Assembly: GCF_958979055.1 (NCBI RefSeq)
Contig: NC_084886.1
Coordinates: 44,566,654 to 44,630,653 of the forward strand
DNA from: Alnus glutinosa
Taxonomy: Eukaryota > Streptophyta > Magnoliopsida > Fagales > Betulaceae
Reading direction: 5' to 3'
DNA: 64,000 nt
Positions 35,001 to 48,500 of the stretch are shown piece after piece (position 1 is the first letter of the stretch; the number at the start of each line of letters is the position of its first letter). A model generated the notes under the pieces. It was given only the letters and a program-made list of their open reading frames with translations. It was not told the origin of the DNA and made no database searches. The position numbers and the translations under genes are program-made.

Positions 35001-37649
35001 TTAGAGCCTTTTTGGTGCCCTAAAATGTACAAAAAGGTGAAATACAAGCAGCGCTAAAGAACAAAAGAATGCAAAATTATCTGCTCAGAAGCCAAAAGTA
35101 GACAGCAGGTGTGCCAAAGACTACAAATTATAACAGATGCACTTATATCTAGTAAGGCAATGGTTTCATTAAATTAGAGCAGTGATTTGGCAAAAGTGAC
35201 ATGAAGCATGGCATTAAAATATTGCAGATAAGTTTCCTGCAGCTCGTGATTATGATGGTGACAGAAGCTTTGTGGTGGCAGTGGCAGTGGCGGTGGCCTA
35301 GAGAGTAGAGATCCAATAATTTTGGCAAAACTGGATACTGAATGTACAAGTGTAAAATGCATTCCAACCAGCATTCCAAAAATGCTACAAATACTGAAAA
35401 ACTCATATCTAAGCTGTTCTTTTTTTTTTAATAAGTAAAATATATTGAAAAGGCGCAAAGGAGCGCAACCCAAGTACACAGGACGTATACAAGAAGCCCC
35501 TAATATAAAGAATAGAGAGAACAGCTATCTAAAAATTCAAAATAAGAACATTCATGCATTAACTGAATTTTTTCTCTCCACAAAAACAACATTTGTAGCA
35601 TCTTTCTCTTCAAATTCAACAAACCAGTCTCACAATCTTCAAAACAGCGTGCATTCCGTTCCCTCCAAATGCACCACATCAAACACAACGGAGCCATGCG
35701 CCAAATCGGTATCAAAGTCCGATTACCCTTCTGACCCCTCCAACGCCCCAACATATCTTTCACCGACCCCGGCATTACCCACTCCACCCCAAACAATTGC
35801 AGAATCGTCCTCCACAATTTTGTAGCCACCATACAATGCAAAAACAAATAGTCAATGGATTCTCCAGAAGTCTTACACATAGAGCACCATTCTATCACGA
35901 TAATGTTTCTCTTTCGTAAGTTATCCAGAGTTAAAGTTTTCCCTAAAGTTGCCGTCCAAAAAAAGAAAGCCACTCTCGGGGGAACATTAACTTTCCAAAT
36001 ACTTTTCCACGGAAATGAAGACTGAATAGGACTAGACAAAACCTTATAGTAAGACTTTACCTCATATCTAAGCTGTTCTTATTCAAGAATATATAGAAAG
36101 AGTCCAACATCGGAGGGCTCAAATCCCAAACCCAATCTTCTACATCCAATTCAATGACCTACCCAGCATTATGAAGTTCATGATCACAGAATTTATAGAA
36201 CATTACTAGTGCTATATATTAAAGTTTCTAGGCAAGACCAAATAACTTCATAATTCCCAATGACAGATCATTATTCCAGCCTTCCAAATTCTTACTTTCA
36301 GTTAGAACCGGTAACATAACCACACATGTTACAGACAATGGGGAAATACCAGGATGTTTCAGATGGACCGAACCATTAATTTACTTCCAATCTCTATTAC
36401 TAAAACCAAATTAGTAGGAATGTTTCGTCGTACTTATCAAAAAAAAAAGTACGAATGTTTTGTTCTCCTTTTACCATGGGGAAATTTGCAAAAGCATAAA
36501 GTGAGAGTTGAGGCAACATACCACCATCTACATGATTCCCAGGGCTTTTCAGGTGCTCGTTTTCATTTGAGGGGTAAGACTCGTCTACTTGACAAGTACA
36601 ACAGAGCCACCTACGCATCCTGACTCTCTTACTCAAATATAGATCGTCTTCCGTTCTAGTATTCTCCAGACGAATAAAGTAACCAGGAGGACGCACATGT
36701 GCCTGCATAGTGCCACCAAATAGTCACGGAACATTTAACATCTCAACTTCATAGTTAAAATCTAAACATAACTAATATATATATATATAAAATAAAAATA
36801 AAAACGCCAATTGGGGGGGGGGGGGTTCCTACAATAGTGGTAGAGGATCAAGGCCAGTAGTAAAGATGGGTGAGGCTTCGGATACAGTTTCTGCTAGTAC
36901 CTGCTAACTTATTTAACCCAAGAAACAAAAAGTAAGGAATATGATACAGACAATAGAGAACATTTGATGATTCCACCTTGATTGCTTATACATTCATTTT
37001 AAACCACCTTCCAGTGCCTCAAATAATTAATCAACTAATATAGAAAAATGCCAAATGCAACTTGCCACAATTAGTGTGACGAAAATAATATTAAAAAAAC
37101 TACAGTGATGCTCTTAAACATTAAACATCAGAACAACTACGGTATAAGATATAATTTTAAAAATTGATATAATGCGAGGAAGCAAACTAATAAATTTTCT
37201 TAATCTGGAACCTGAAAATGCTTACATTTTATTTATTTTTTTAATTTAAAACTTTGATAAAAACCTGGCGCTGAATTAGCAGGAAAAAATATAAAATTTG
37301 TTCCCATGATAACAAAAAAGGAAAGCACTACTCTAAGTACCAAAACCCAAAAGACTACGTAATAATTCTACAAAGCTTCTTTCACTATTTACAACAAAAG
37401 AAAACATCAAATTACCACAAAAATAAGCAAATATAAACTAACAATAAAAATTGCTACACAAAACACAACATGAAAAGAAAATTTCCATATACAATTCAAA
37501 TTGCAAAACTCACATCCCAAAATTCACACACCAAAACCGACTCAATAAAGAAAAAAGTTCCTCATCTCCTAGAAAGAAACCAAAGAAATGAAGAGAGACC
37601 CGTTAATCCTTACCACTAAACCACTCCGACGACAATCTCCGGCCTCCAT
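32049..37649 (-). CDS. PTI1-like serine/threonine protein kinase
   Basis: Coding exons: 37649-37614, 36702-36522, 35019-34766, 34664-34538, 34433-34160, 32611-32479, 32353-32267 and 32168-32049, all in frame, about 403 residues. The N-terminal MRRWLCCTC has cysteines suited to palmitoylation, a membrane anchor in this family. Kinase motifs: [12 protein letters not shown] (ATP loop), VAVKKL (ATP-binding Lys), [10 protein letters not shown] (catalytic Asp) and [20 protein letters not shown] (P+1 loop and helix). The metal-binding motif reads DFN, not DFG. These kinases act downstream of receptor kinases in defence and oxidative-stress signalling. The first exon is an inference from the strong donor AGTG|GTAAGG; translation could instead start at MRRW (36618) or, if the 36703 acceptor is not used, at MQAHV (36708). 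Confidence 0.88.
33572..33713 (-). mobile_element. Possible tRNA-derived SINE
   Basis: On the minus strand TTAGCTGGGTACC followed by CTCGTTCAACTCCC resembles the A and B boxes of the internal RNA polymerase III promoter. A T-rich tract at the left gives the expected A tail. It lies in the 34159-32612 intron of the kinase. No target duplication was fixed. Confidence 0.4.
35421..36060 (-). mobile_element. 5'-truncated L1 LINE in the kinase intron
   Basis: The 640-bp insert is flanked by a perfect 19-bp duplication, CTCATATCTAAGCTGTTCT (35402-35420 and 36061-36079). On the minus strand it contains an open frame of about 180 codons (36039-35500) with the LINE zinc-binding domain: [52 protein letters not shown] and [13 protein letters not shown]. 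It ends with the shared tail and an A run (read as T at 35421). It has the same orientation as the kinase. The intact frame and perfect duplication indicate a fairly young insertion. Confidence 0.92.
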
Positions 37650-38058
37650 AAAGAAAAACCACAAACAAATTTCAAAATTAACAATGCCACCGAGAGAGCA
37701 AACACAACCCAGAAACAAACGGATCACAATTCGATCAATAAAAGAATCAAACAATTCAGCAAAATCAAACAAAATTTTCACAAAGAAACCCTAAAATTAG
37801 AAAAACCAAACAAAGAGAAGATGGAAATCGATTGAATTGTGGAATTGTGGAAAGGAAGGAGAAGGGAAAGGGTCAAATAAGGCAGAGGCAATGACAGATG
37901 GGAAAAGGCCGAGATTAGGCCAAAACAAGCCTTTAGATCGGAACCGAAATTACAGGATTAGGCATAACAGAAAAGAAATTGGATCGGAGAGAAAAAAAAA
38001 AAAAAACAAAAAACCGAAATTGAAAGAAAGGAAGAAAAAAACAAGAAAAGTATATTAC

Positions 38059-38150
38059 CTCTTCGGTTTTCTCTCACTCTCTATTTGTCCTTCTCTTCTC
38101 TTCTCTCTCGCTTTTCTCTCCACAGCTAGGGACTGAGTTTTTGGTCCTCT
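38059..38150 (-). other. Probable untranslated first exon of the kinase gene
   Basis: A CT/GA-rich transcribed-leader-like segment ends with the donor GAAGAG|GTAATATAC at 38059. It would splice to the exon at 36702 or to one nearer. This is inferred from sequence style and the donor only. Confidence 0.4.
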
Positions 38151-38300
38151 AAATACGTAGAGGTTTGGTTTTGCTTTTGCTTTTGTGGGGGTTGAGACAG
38201 AGAGGCAACGCGGGGAGAGAGATCTTTATCCTTTCTTTCTTGTCAATGTCATCGATATTTCCTGCTAAGTTATATACAAGGAGATGCACTATAGAATAGG

Positions 38301-38324
38301 TCTCTCTCTCTCTCTCTCTCTCTC
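38301..38324. repeat. CT microsatellite
   Basis: Twelve TC units in the upstream region of the kinase gene. Confidence 0.85.
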
Positions 38325-38329
38325 CCTGT

Positions 38330-39585
38330 AATTTTTTCTTTTCTTTTCTTTTTATAAATGATAATTTCTTTTTGTATATTTCTTAATTACCTCACATATT
38401 TTCTCATCCAAAATCACTAATTTTTTTTTTAATCCAATTCAGTCTTTAATTTGAATGAAAAAAATATATGAAATGACTTAATTACCGTTTTATGTCAAAA
38501 AGATACTTAAACGTAAAAAGAGAAATAAAACTTACCAACCACGTTCTCAAAATATTCCTTATGCTAATGTAAAATAAACATCTATTTAAAAATAGTTTAG
38601 TCATTTTGCATATCTTCTAATTTAAGAGAAAAAATAAATTAAGGTACACACTGAAGTAATTTTATAAGAATTATTAAATTTTGATTCAATAATAATTTTA
38701 AAGCTACATTATATTTAGGAGGCTCGGATAAAAACTCTTCCCTGTAGCATTATTCTACAAATTGACATCGAAACTATAAAATAAGACTTAACTACAATAA
38801 ATTCAAATTCTAAAAATAAATTATTTAAAGGTAAAAGTTTAGGAGAAAAACGTAATTTAATTTTTTAACCTTTATTAAATGTTTTTGATCGTAGAAAATA
38901 AAGGTGGGGGCTGAAGGAAGTGGTGTTATGTGTCTGGAATTTGCTGATTTGGTATAAAGAAATGCTTTGACAGTGCTTTTTCCTATTTGGAGTGTTTGCA
39001 CCGCTGGCTTTTTACTTTTTCTGTGTTTTTATTTTTATTTATTTATTTTATTTTTAATATACTCATTAGTTTTGGTTGGTTGAGGCATCTATCTTAGCTC
39101 TTTTTGATAGTGGTTGGAGATCTATATCATTTCATTCTTTCTCATTCATATTTAAAATTCTCTCCCTCCACATAGAATAATCACTTTTAGCTCCTCAACT
39201 CTCACAAAGAATAATCACTCTTTCTTTTGGGAGTTAGTAATCCTACACCTTCAACTCGTATGTAATTTATTAACACATGTCAACGTGTAATTAGAGTTAC
39301 GTCAACTAATAAAAAAAAAATTAACTCCCTCCAATCACATGATAACACGTGTCAACAAAAATTCATCCAATGCCACATCAGCAAATAGTACAAATTCACA
39401 ATTAAGTAAAACGAAAATCCAATAACAGGTTGCCTATAGGGTCTGTCGCTGAAACTAGTACATAACAATGAACCAGACAAAAGCTAAAACAGAAATCCAA
39501 AAATTCTTGCCACTTTTGTACACATGGCCATGATCCTGACCATTTGAATGTGTAGGCACCATGCAAAATGTGATGACTTCCCATA
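38330..39585. other. Intergenic, no gene seen
   Basis: AT-rich DNA between the kinase promoter and the 3' end of the isopropylmalate synthase gene. Nothing coding or clearly repetitive is supported. Confidence 0.45.
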
Positions 39586-39590
39586 GCTCC

Positions 39591-42500
39591 TCAAGCAGAC
39601 ACGGCTGTTTTTTCTGCCGGAATGTCAACTGGGAATTTTTCCTTGAAACCTAACATCTTATTTAATGCACCAATGTAGGCCTTGACACTGGAAACAACAA
39701 TATCCATTCCAGCACCATTTCCACTGGCACCAAAAAAATAAAAGAGAGATTTATGTGCTATGAATCTGGAGTTTAGAGAACACAATATGCAATCTGAAAA
39801 GAAAAAAACATTATTTACGTGCCGTACCTAAACGTCCGATGTACCGTTTCTCCAGTATAGGCAAGGGTAGCTGTGTGATTGTTTTCCCCACGAATTAGAA
39901 CACGGGTGGTAGCAATTGCATCAATGCCTTCTGTGACTGCATTCAAGGAGTATTCAAGAAGGGTTACCCGTTCCTGCATACAAAGGTAAAGAAGAATCCT
40001 TAACAACATAAATCATGCTAGATAATTGCAGAACAAGCTTTAGCTAAGACAACGTTTACAATATGGAAAATTGATCCAAATCAAAGAAACTCAAATTTCT
40101 CAGGTCAAACAGAAACACTTTCTACACAAGGGAAGATTTTTCAAGTTTGTCACTTGAATTTCACTTGCTCCTTTTTGGCGCAGATATACTTAAAACAAAT
40201 CAAGATTTGAGAATATTTTTCTCAAAATGATTCTATTTCAAGTTATCTTGACTGGCCAATCCCATGAATACCATAAGATTCGATAATATGGATCTTGATG
40301 AGTCTTAACAATCAACAAGTTGAATACCATGACTATGATAAGGAAAAAGGATCATCTTTGTAATCTTAGATCCTAATGCTTTCCCACCTCCACAATACAG
40401 GATAAATAGATGTAACCTGAAAGCACCTCCACACTATTGGCTAAACAGATGTAACCCCAGGTAAGTTTTGTCCAGGAATACACTCACAACTTTCAATGTC
40501 TAAAATAAACTTTTGGTGAAGTACAGCACTATTAACTTTCATCTCAAACCTTCACGATGAGATCAACGGCCTTGTAAGCTGAATCTACTGGTCCTGATCC
40601 AACTGAACAAGCAACATGCTCTCTTCCATCAGCATCAATGAGTTTAACAGTTGCCGTAGAAAGACCGAGAGTTCCACAAGTAACCTGCGTATTAGGTTCA
40701 CATCAATTTGGGACAACACCATTGGAACAAAACAAATTGGACAATGAACAGAAAAGTTGAAAGCAAATTCCAAATTTACCTGCAGATCATGAAGTTTCCA
40801 AACAACTTCTGGCTGAAAAACTTCATCAGATACCAGTGCTCTTAGGTCAGCATCAGTAAATCTCTGAGACATTGGCAAACTATACATAAGAACGAGATAA
40901 AGACACTTCATAAGGAATAAAAAACAAGGATGTGTGCGTGAACAGCAGGCATACTCATTAAGATGTCTAAACAGGTGACAAATGATATATAATAATGAGA
41001 TAAAGACACTTCATAAGAAACAAAAACAAGGATTTGCAAGCATGCACATGTCAACATGCCTAAACAGGCATATTCCAAGAACTCCTCAACTACTTGTAAT
41101 TTAAGCACCGAAAAAACTTAATACTTGTCAATTTGCTCCATTTCTGGAGATACCTAAGAACCTGAGAACCTGTCATCCAGTACCTTGAAAGACAAACACT
41201 AATGGCCATTCCAGAACCTAAACATGATGCGAACTTCAAGTGGTTCAACAAGAATCAAACTTTGGGACCAAAGATATCAATGAATATGATCTAAGTTCCA
41301 TAAGACCATGAACCCCACTTGGTATCTAGTGGTCTAATTTACTTACATTTGAATCTTATGTTCGATCTTTTTTCTTTAGTATGCCACTAGGTTTGTTTAA
41401 ATTTTAGTCTTCTTTTTGAAGATTATAAAAAGCGTAAAGGCGCCCCTAAGCATACAAGAAGTATACAAAAAGGACACCAAAACAAGAAAAAAGAAGGAAG
41501 AGGGTGTGAAAGTCCATGGGCTTTACTCACTCTTAAAAGAAGCCTTGAGAGAGGAGGGGTGTTCATGGCTTATAAAGTGCCCAAGTCATGTATCTCTTGG
41601 CGATGTGTGACACTTTAAAACGCCTCCTCACGTGTGGCAACTTTGGCCAAACACGTGTTCAACATCGGGAGGGAAATGTCCATCATCGTCCAAGGAACCT
41701 GCTTTGATACCATGTAAAAGTCTATAGGTCTTACTCACTCTCAAAAGACGCCTTAAGAGAGGAGGGGTGTTCATATCTTATAAAGTGCCCAGGTCATGCA
41801 TCTCTTGGCGATGTGGGACACTTTAACAGAAAGGAAAAAACACCCGCAAAACCCAAATATAGGAGGAAACCCAAACACGCCAATAAAACTAGCCCACAGA
41901 ACCCAGAGACTATCACATCACAGCAATGGTCCTCTTGCTTTGCCCCAACTAGAACTAGAACCCCCGACATCATAATTAATTGTGCACTCTAAGTTCTTCA
42001 CCTCATGACTCCCTTTAAACTTAGAAGTGGAGACTAAAGCCTCTAGATGCTGCTCCACATCAACTTGAGCCATTAAGAAAGTCTTCTAAAATATCTAGCT
42101 TGAAAATAAAGTCTTCTAAATTTAAAGAATAAATGGCTACTTTTGGTTATTACTAAGTTATCTGGACATGGACCATGGTGGTGGTCATAGGTCTTACCTT
42201 TCCCTGCTTAGTTATCTTATTTGGCCTTTGGCACCGTTTCACTTGTCAATGCTTATAATTTTAAACTTGAGTTCTAGTACTAATAAAATCAACGAAAAGC
42301 CTATAACTATCCACTGTAAATTCAAAAGAGTAATTCAAGGAATTTCACTTGCTCAATAAAATTAAACAAAAAAGAAAAAAGAAAAGACAAAGATAATCAC
42401 TTGCTCCTACTCACCTTTTTCTGATCAGCTACTGCTTTGAAACGCCAAAACAGATTCTCAAGCTGCTGATTGTCAATCTCATAACCAAGCTGAAACAACA

Positions 42501-45500
42501 TGCAAACAAAGTGTTAATGCTTAATAGCAAAGAAAAAGGAAATATAATAAACGAAGCACAATGGTCCAAACAGCAGAGTACCTCTACAAGTCGCCTTTTC
42601 AAAGCATGGCGTCCACTGTGCCATTACAATGAATGAACAAGGAGAAAAAAGGAAAAGAAAAAGTGAAATGAAAAGAGTTTAGATTATGAGAAAAAAGAAT
42701 CTCAACAACATTTGCTCTCATGTAAACAGCCATGAGTACAACTGTAGCATCCTACATAATGAAAGAACAGTAAAAAGAAGAATGAAATATTAAGAATAGA
42801 TGTCTATTTCAGAGATAAGTGGTTGATCCTACGAATCATTTGTTTATAATTTAGAAAGGGGGATCAACTAGCTCAGAAACAAATTTGTCAGCTAAAAAAG
42901 ATGATGAGTAGTGATAGGCAGGGGTAAAACAGCCGGCCCCTGCCCGTCACTTTTCATTTAAATAGAATTTTTTTAATCAAAAACAGTTTCTGATGTCACA
43001 CATCAGAAACTGTTTTTGATTAAAAAATTATTTTTTTATTATAAAAGTCTGTTGGGGGACGTTTTTATGTCCCCCAAGTATCATTTCCCAAAGATGATGA
43101 TGTAACACAGTCACTGTGTGAATAGTATTTGTGGACAGTAACCATAATCAGTATTTTCTGTTTGTTAATCTTATGAGGGTTAAATGGCTTAGGGTTTTGA
43201 AGATTAGGATTTCAGGAAAAGAATAAGTCTAAATTTCTAGAGTTTGCTAAAAAATTGTGAAAAATTTCAGAAGGAAAACATAAATAAGAAAGGCAAACCC
43301 AAAAATCAACCACCTTATGCAATGGCAGAGCTAGGTTTTATACCTTAGGGGGTCAAACTAATATATAGAAAGCTGACAAACAAAGAAACAAACAAGAACC
43401 AAGAAATAGGTGGCCTAGAACTTCTGCACACACAACAAATCAAAGAAAAAAAAGAAGACAATTTTCCCTATGCCAAAACTAAACACAAGAATACAAAATT
43501 TCTCCAATTCGTAGTTGTGCTTCTTCCACACAGTTTTTCTTTTTCCTCTCTTTGTTTTATTCCTTTGTCTTTTTCTGGGGGTTATATTTTTGCAAATTGT
43601 TTAGCTCCCACAAATCATACATTCCAACACATGAGAAGAGAACCTTGATATTACATCTAATCTTCACCAGCCATACATGGTAGTGATGGATTGATGTTGT
43701 ATGTGTAAAAAGAGGACGGGGGGGCGGGGGGGGAATCCTGATCACCTTCTTCTTCTTTACTATGATATTGTGAGAGAATTATTGAATCTGGTGTTTCAAA
43801 TGTTTGAAGTAGAGTGGATTATGCCGAACGGGCAATGGAGCTCTAGGCGTGCTAGAAAGGAATGTGGTGCATTTAGAGTGAAAAAAACATGCTCGAAATT
43901 TCAAATAATGCTAGAAGATGAGTTCGGAACTACGACTTTGTTTTCTTAATTCACTTTTTGGGTGGATCTATGTTGACACCCTTCTTAATATCTCTAGCTT
44001 CGTAGATTTTTTGTGCTCTCTTTCATTATTTGTGATCTAGTTCAATGTTCTTCTCTTGTATACGTTCTGTGTACTTGGGTTGCGCCCCCCTACGCTTTTA
44101 ATAAATTTGTTTTACTTATCAAAAGAAAAAACATCTTACTAGACTGTTTCCTAGGCAAAAATAGTGCCATAAATAAAACATAGGACTAAAAAAATTAAAT
44201 AAATCTTTCTATTTACAAGGGGATTAATAAAGTTCCTAGACAAACAAAAGTTCTTTCCAAAGGCAATCCCTTTAAATCTAATCAATCTTCCTTAAATTAT
44301 TATTCTTAAGAATTAAGAATAATTTTCTTCCTATACCATAAGACTAGAAAGATCGACTACATTCCATTAATTAAAATAAATAAAAACAACACAATTATTA
44401 AAACACTTACTGAAACAAATGAGAACACAATTTTCAAGATTTTTTGGGGGGTGGAGTTGAAATTCCAAGATATTGTCACGAAGAGGAAAGCTTTGTGGAG
44501 ATCAGTGGTGGAAGTTAAACTTGACAACTTGTGGAGCAGATGGTGCTCCAATGCGGTATATGGGTCCTATGGGGTCGAGGTGTGGAAATAAATTAGGAGG
44601 GGATGGGGGGAGTTCTCCAAGTTTGTGAGGACTGAGGTGGGAAAATGGTTTAGGACCAGGTTTTGGTATGATGTGTGGTGTGGGGATCAGACCTTGAAGA
44701 AAGCTTTCTCGGTGTCGTTTTCTATTGCTCGCCATAAGGAAGCCTCACTGGCAAATCATGTGCAGTTTTCTAATGACTCGTTACAGTGGAATGTCACCTT
44801 TATCCTTTGTACTTTCTCAAGTTGAGCCAAGGTGACGAGAATAGGATGTGTTGAATCCCTTCCAACAGGCGGAGGTTCAAGGTCAGATCTTTTTATCAAG
44901 CAAAAGTTTGGCTAATTGGAGAGGTCCGTTTGTAAGCCACCATAGTATAGAAGTCTAGAAGAAAGTTCCCTTGTTAGGACGAGATCTATTTGGCAGGAAA
45001 GCAATGCACGGAATTTTGAAGATTGTGAGAGTTCAGTGATAGTAACGGTTATTCTAGATACAATTTTTAAAAACTATAATGTTCAAATCCATTTATGTTT
45101 GTGTAAGGAATGAATTATGACAGGGCGGATGTCTGCTCACAATAGGCCTCTATTTTCTAATTTTCTAGAGTTTATGGATTTGTGTTCTTCTTCCTAATTA
45201 GGTGTCATTCATGTATACTCTCTATGTACTTGAGTTGCACTCCTCTACGTTTTCTAATAAGATTAAATTACTTAAAAAAAAAAAATCTACAATTTTATTA
45301 AACATGTGAGGAGAAGTCCCTTATAGTCTTGGGATGATAATGATAATTGGTGGGTAGAACATAGTTTTTTTCACCTTTTCTTAGTGGGAACTAAAAACTT
45401 GAAAGACATGAACTACGACCAACACGAAAAGGAGTTTCGCATAATGAAATGCACCATACCTAAGTTTTCCAAGGACAATACCAGCTTCGTTGGATCGTTC

Positions 45501-48500
45501 GAAACCAATATCTTCAGGAGCTATTATTTCATATGTGCCTTTGTGTTTAAGCATTCCATCCTACAAAACAAAAAAGCTTTATTGACATAAGTCCTCATAC
45601 CCTCCCCTCAAAAAAAAAAAATCCCAACCAAAAAAGAAAAAAAAAAAAAAAAAAGGACTACGAATGCAAGCAACCACGTGTAAAAATCTTTTTTTCTTCT
45701 TTTTTTATACGTAATAATCCAATCTTCTTCTTCTTCTTCTTCTTCTTCTTCTTTTTTTTTTTTTTCCTCCCTTTCGTATACTTTCGATATACTTAGAGGT
45801 GCCTTATGCTTTTAATAAGATTGGATTATTACTTATAAAAAATAAAAAATAAAAAATCATAGTTAGTAGCTAAGTGAATGAACACAACTTTGCAGTGCAA
45901 GAAGTCTAAAAGAGAGAGGATAAAACAAGTGAACAACTACAAATAAAAATAATAAAAAAAGCAAAAAGAAAGTTTCACATAGGAGAGCAACTGTCGTACA
46001 TAACTTCATTTTTTTTTTAATGAATAATAATTTATTAGAAGAGAATACATAACTGCAAATTATAATTATACAAATATGTTGACTAGGTTAAATATGTACA
46101 AATACTACATAGTAAACTAAAACACATATTCTATGGTATAGTAATTGTTCAGGAGAATCTCATTAGAAAGAAAAAATTGAAATGATTCTTATTAAAACCA
46201 GGTCATGTTAGTTAGAACTACCAAAAGTCCGACAAGCTGCTTTAATTTATGGCGTGAGAGGAATGTTCGGCACTTTGAAGATGTAGAAAGCCTGGTGTTG
46301 GAGTTGCATCGAACTATGCTTAATACTTTATTTTTATGGGTCTCGGCTCATCTTAGCCCTTAATTTCATGCTCTTTTGTTTCCTACTTTAAGGGGTACTT
46401 TTGTATACTTCCTGTGTACTAGGGTTGCCCCCGTCAGCGCTTTTTTAATGAAATGACATTATTTATCAAAAAAAAAAATTATGGAAACATAAAAACCATG
46501 ATGTACTTTGAATGATAAATTTTTAACTTCAATAGCCTTAGAAAGACACTAAATAAGCCATAGGAAATAATGTTAGCTTGAAGGTTGGTGGGTTCTATGT
46601 GCACCTATGATGCTTTATTTCCTAATTGGAAATCTTACCTTTCATAATAAAAAAGTCTAGTAAATAATTACAGAAACTACCATAGTCAATCGGTTTTTCC
46701 TTTTATTAGTCTAGCAATCGTCAAACAAAGAATAAACTAGGAGATATAAGGGCAAGCGGAAGAAAAAAAGTATCAGTACAAATTATTCTACGCTCATTAC
46801 ACATAATATATAAGAGAACAGAAAACGACCATAATGCCCCAAAATAGTAAACCTCTGTATATAACACTCCCCCCCAAACTCAGACATATATGTCACTAAT
46901 GCCATGCTTGTTCCATAAAATGATATACTAATTCTCTAAAGTTCTCTCGTCAGCAGGACCGCACAGGTTTCTATTTCTTCTGCCCAGCTCTCCGAAAACA
47001 ACATTTGGCTTGCAAGTAAAATATCCCAACTGCTCCTGCAACTAGGAATATCGTCTCACCAATTTCAAGCTTAGAGCCATGACCCTAAAAATGACTAATA
47101 TACTTCAACAATTATGATTATAATCATATCACGGTAGTCAAAAGGCAAAAGGCACCCTCAAGGCACTGAGTAAGTAGATCGCCTAAGACAGGAGTCGATA
47201 GCAAAGGTGCTCATCCGAGAGATGCAAACTGTCAACTTCTAATAGTAGCTGATTATATCTTATATAAAATCAAGCATGCAACTTTAGGAAATAAACACAC
47301 TGTCAATCATATAAAAGTGAAGAATGTAGATTTTTTTTTTAAAAAAAAAAATCCCTAACTAAGAAAGGCAAAAAGATAAAAGTTTTTTTTTTGTTTGTTT
47401 GTTACGTGATATACATGCACTTGATGGGTTTGAACTTGCAATAACACCCTCCATGTCATTCTTAGAGGAGAGGATGTATCATATGAGTTAGACCTAACTG
47501 GCAAAGATGGAGACAATGGTACAAAATACAAAACCCAAGAATTTTCTTTTGATAAATAATTCATTTCATTGAAAAGCGTAGAAGGGTGCAACCCTAGTAC
47601 ACATGATGTATACAAAAATAAGGCCCCACTAAAGGCGAAAAGAAGAACAAAACTCCATAAAAAGAGAGAAGTTAGAAAACAGAAATATTAAAAGCCTGTC
47701 CAATTAAAGAGGGATTTGACCAAAATGTTCTTGAGCTCGTCCTTCATGATCTTCAAAACATCTTGCATTCCGCTCTCTCCATATGGTCCACATTAAGCAC
47801 AATGGGGCTATTCTCTACACAACTAGAACTGAACAAGTACCCACTTGACCTCTCCAACACACTAACAGATCTATCACCCTTTCTTGCATAACCCAAGAAA
47901 ACTTGAAACACTCTTTTTAGGAAGGAGAAAGCGAAAGAAGGCAATTAACATATATACATATACATATTATAAGATTTCATTACTTCAGATGTTCTTGAAG
48001 AAAACACCTTTTTTCCTATCAAGAGCAAGCCATGACAGATTGCTTGCAAGCCACATCGGCTGTTCAAAAAGAGGTAAAACAGGTAAGGAACAGTCATAGA
48101 GATAATAAGCTTATAAGTACCTGATGGATACCACTTTCATGAGCAAATGCATTAGCACCAACAATAGCTTTGTGTGGCTGAACATGCATCCCAGTGTACT
48201 CTTCTACCTAAAAAGTTATGGTATCAAGTATCAGAAGAGCATTCAACCAACTAGGAAAAATAGGTGTAATTTTGCATTATGCATTTGAGAAATTACCATC
48301 TTGCTTGTCATATAGATGTGTCGTGGATTAATCCCAGTATAAAGACCTCCAAAGTTCTCTCCGTGGCATTTTAAGGTCATTACAACCTACAAATTTGGTA
48401 AGCATGCTAAAGCAAGTTAAACAACAAAACAGTATCAATGGTGGAGAGAAGAATTACACAATATAAAAGGATATGAAGATAATTAGCTAGGAACAAATCT

